From the NCBI RefSeq assembly GCF_014281055.1, contig NZ_JACRSE010000005.1, positions 1 to 64,000 of the forward strand: 64,000 nt of DNA, in the 5' to 3' direction. Each line of letters opens with the position of its first letter. The stretch's first letter is position 1. The position numbers and the translations under genes were made by a program. This document shows positions 63,454 through 64,000 of this stretch, in pieces. The notes under the pieces are model-generated. The model ran no database searches and had not been told where the DNA came from. It saw nothing but the letters and a program-made list of their open reading frames with translations. The stretch comes from Fluviispira vulneris (lineage in GTDB: Bacteria; Bdellovibrionota_B; Oligoflexia; Silvanigrellales; Silvanigrellaceae).

Positions 63454-64000
63454 TTAATTAGAGAATACCCATGGAGCATTTCCATTATCATACATCTCAT
63501 TTAACAATTGGTATTCTCTATATGTGTCCATAGGTTGCCAGAATCCTTCATGCTCATAGACCATTAATTGTTTTTCAGAGACAAGTCTTTGCATTGGATC
63601 TTTTTCAAATACTAAGCTATCGTCATCAGTTAAGTAATCTAATAACTCTCTTCTACACACAAAATAACCACCAGAAATCAGTCCCCCTGTCGTTTGTGGC
63701 TTTTCATTGAACTCAGTTGCTAAGCCATGACTATTGCAAACAAGCTCGCCAAATCTACCAGGAGGCCGAACTCCTGAAACTGTTAGTATTTTGCCGTGTG
63801 ACTTATGAAAATTTACCAATTTATTAATATTAATATCACTTAAACCGTCACCATAAGTTAACATGAAGTTTTCATCATCATTTAAATATTTTCGAATTTT
63901 TCTAATTCTTGATCCTGTCATAGCTTCAAGACCTGTTTCAGCCAAGGTTACTTTCCAATCAACATTTTTTGAATTTCCAAAGTACTCAATATTTTGGCTA
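63454..64000 (-). CDS. rfbF: glucose-1-phosphate cytidylyltransferase, cut by the right edge
   Basis: The open frame runs past base 64000, so the N-terminus with the nucleotide-binding motif is missing. What remains has the RfbF features: VTLAETGLEAMTGSRI, MLTYGDGLSDI, VSGVRPPGRFGEL, NEKPQTTGGLISGGYFV and WQPMDTYREYQLL. It makes CDP-glucose, the substrate of the CDP-glucose 4,6-dehydratase at 37755. The TTG at 63945 is internal and not the start. Confidence 0.93.
   Translation of the reverse strand, partial: SQNIEYFGNSKNVDWKVTLAETGLEAMTGSRIRKIRKYLNDDENFMLTYGDGLSDININKLVNFHKSHGKILTVSGVRPPGRFGELVCNSHGLATEFNEKPQTTGGLISGGYFVCRRELLDYLTDDDSLVFEKDPMQRLVSEKQLMVYEHEGFWQPMDTYREYQLLNEMYDNGNAPWVFSN

Noticed and set aside
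34990-64000. Glycan locus as an integrated mobile element
   Set aside because: No integrase, transposase, tRNA boundary or direct repeats were seen in the window.

Overview
The window is AT-rich chromosomal DNA from a motile Gram-negative bacterium. The evidence is flagellar P- and L-ring genes (flgG-flgA-flgH-flgI-flgJ), lipoproteins, an outer-membrane barrel, two chemoreceptors and a large surface-glycan locus. Gene order, low GC and many secreted proteins of unknown function suggest Bdellovibrionota/Oligoflexia, perhaps a Silvanigrella-like lineage. That assignment is an inference from general resemblance; no 16S gene or other marker is present. No transposase, tRNA, rRNA, CRISPR array or phage gene was seen.

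Left part (1-34.8 kb), housekeeping and signalling. A GC-rich, hairpin-rich segment ending in an intrinsic terminator (about 50-276) precedes dapB. It is followed by a membrane protein, a degenerate histidine-phosphatase-like protein, and a signalling run made of a duplicated STAS-like protein, a degenerate hybrid kinase/response regulator, a beta-barrel protein, a small protein and a HAMP-SpoIIE phosphatase. Next come an ABC-F ATPase and a lipase on the minus strand, then the flagellar operon. FlgA here has no signal peptide and FlgH carries about 118 residues before its lipobox. Then come secreted proteins of unknown function, two methyl-accepting chemotaxis proteins, a propeller-like lipoprotein, a CHASE2 adenylate cyclase, a YqeY protein and a cystathionine beta-synthase-like enzyme. 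A PRMT-type methyltransferase with a PqqD-like N-terminal domain is translationally coupled to an RlmL-like rRNA methyltransferase. A 32-codon gene and a 3-methyladenine DNA glycosylase close this half.

Right part (35.0-64.0 kb), one continuous surface-polysaccharide/glycosylation locus. A plus-strand operon (34990-41821) encodes the initiating sugar-phosphate transferase, glycosyltransferases, CDP-glucose 4,6-dehydratase, a DegT aminotransferase and a FemAB-like transferase. A lone minus-strand methyltransferase (41892-42930) is broken at a run of eight A/T. A second plus-strand operon (43306-46240) has an SpsF-like cytidylyltransferase, a methyltransferase and a DUF4910 aminopeptidase-like protein. 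The remainder is minus-strand, from the right edge down to 46250: glucose-1-phosphate cytidylyltransferase (cut by the edge), RmlC-like and SDR sugar enzymes, a deacetylase, a GT2, an LIC12162-family transferase, an ABC exporter, a GT-B-like protein, then a legionaminic-acid (nonulosonate) module: PtmE-like guanylyltransferase, LegB, LegF, HisF/HisH/PseA-WbpG amidotransferase, LegI, an SDR and LegG. No unmistakable LegC or LegH is in the window.

The candidates most worth following are the PqqD-like/PRMT fusion with a short peptide gene nearby, the possible phase-variable methyltransferase, the unusual FlgA/FlgH pair, the amidotransferase set with a HisF active-site substitution, and the structured RNA ahead of dapB.
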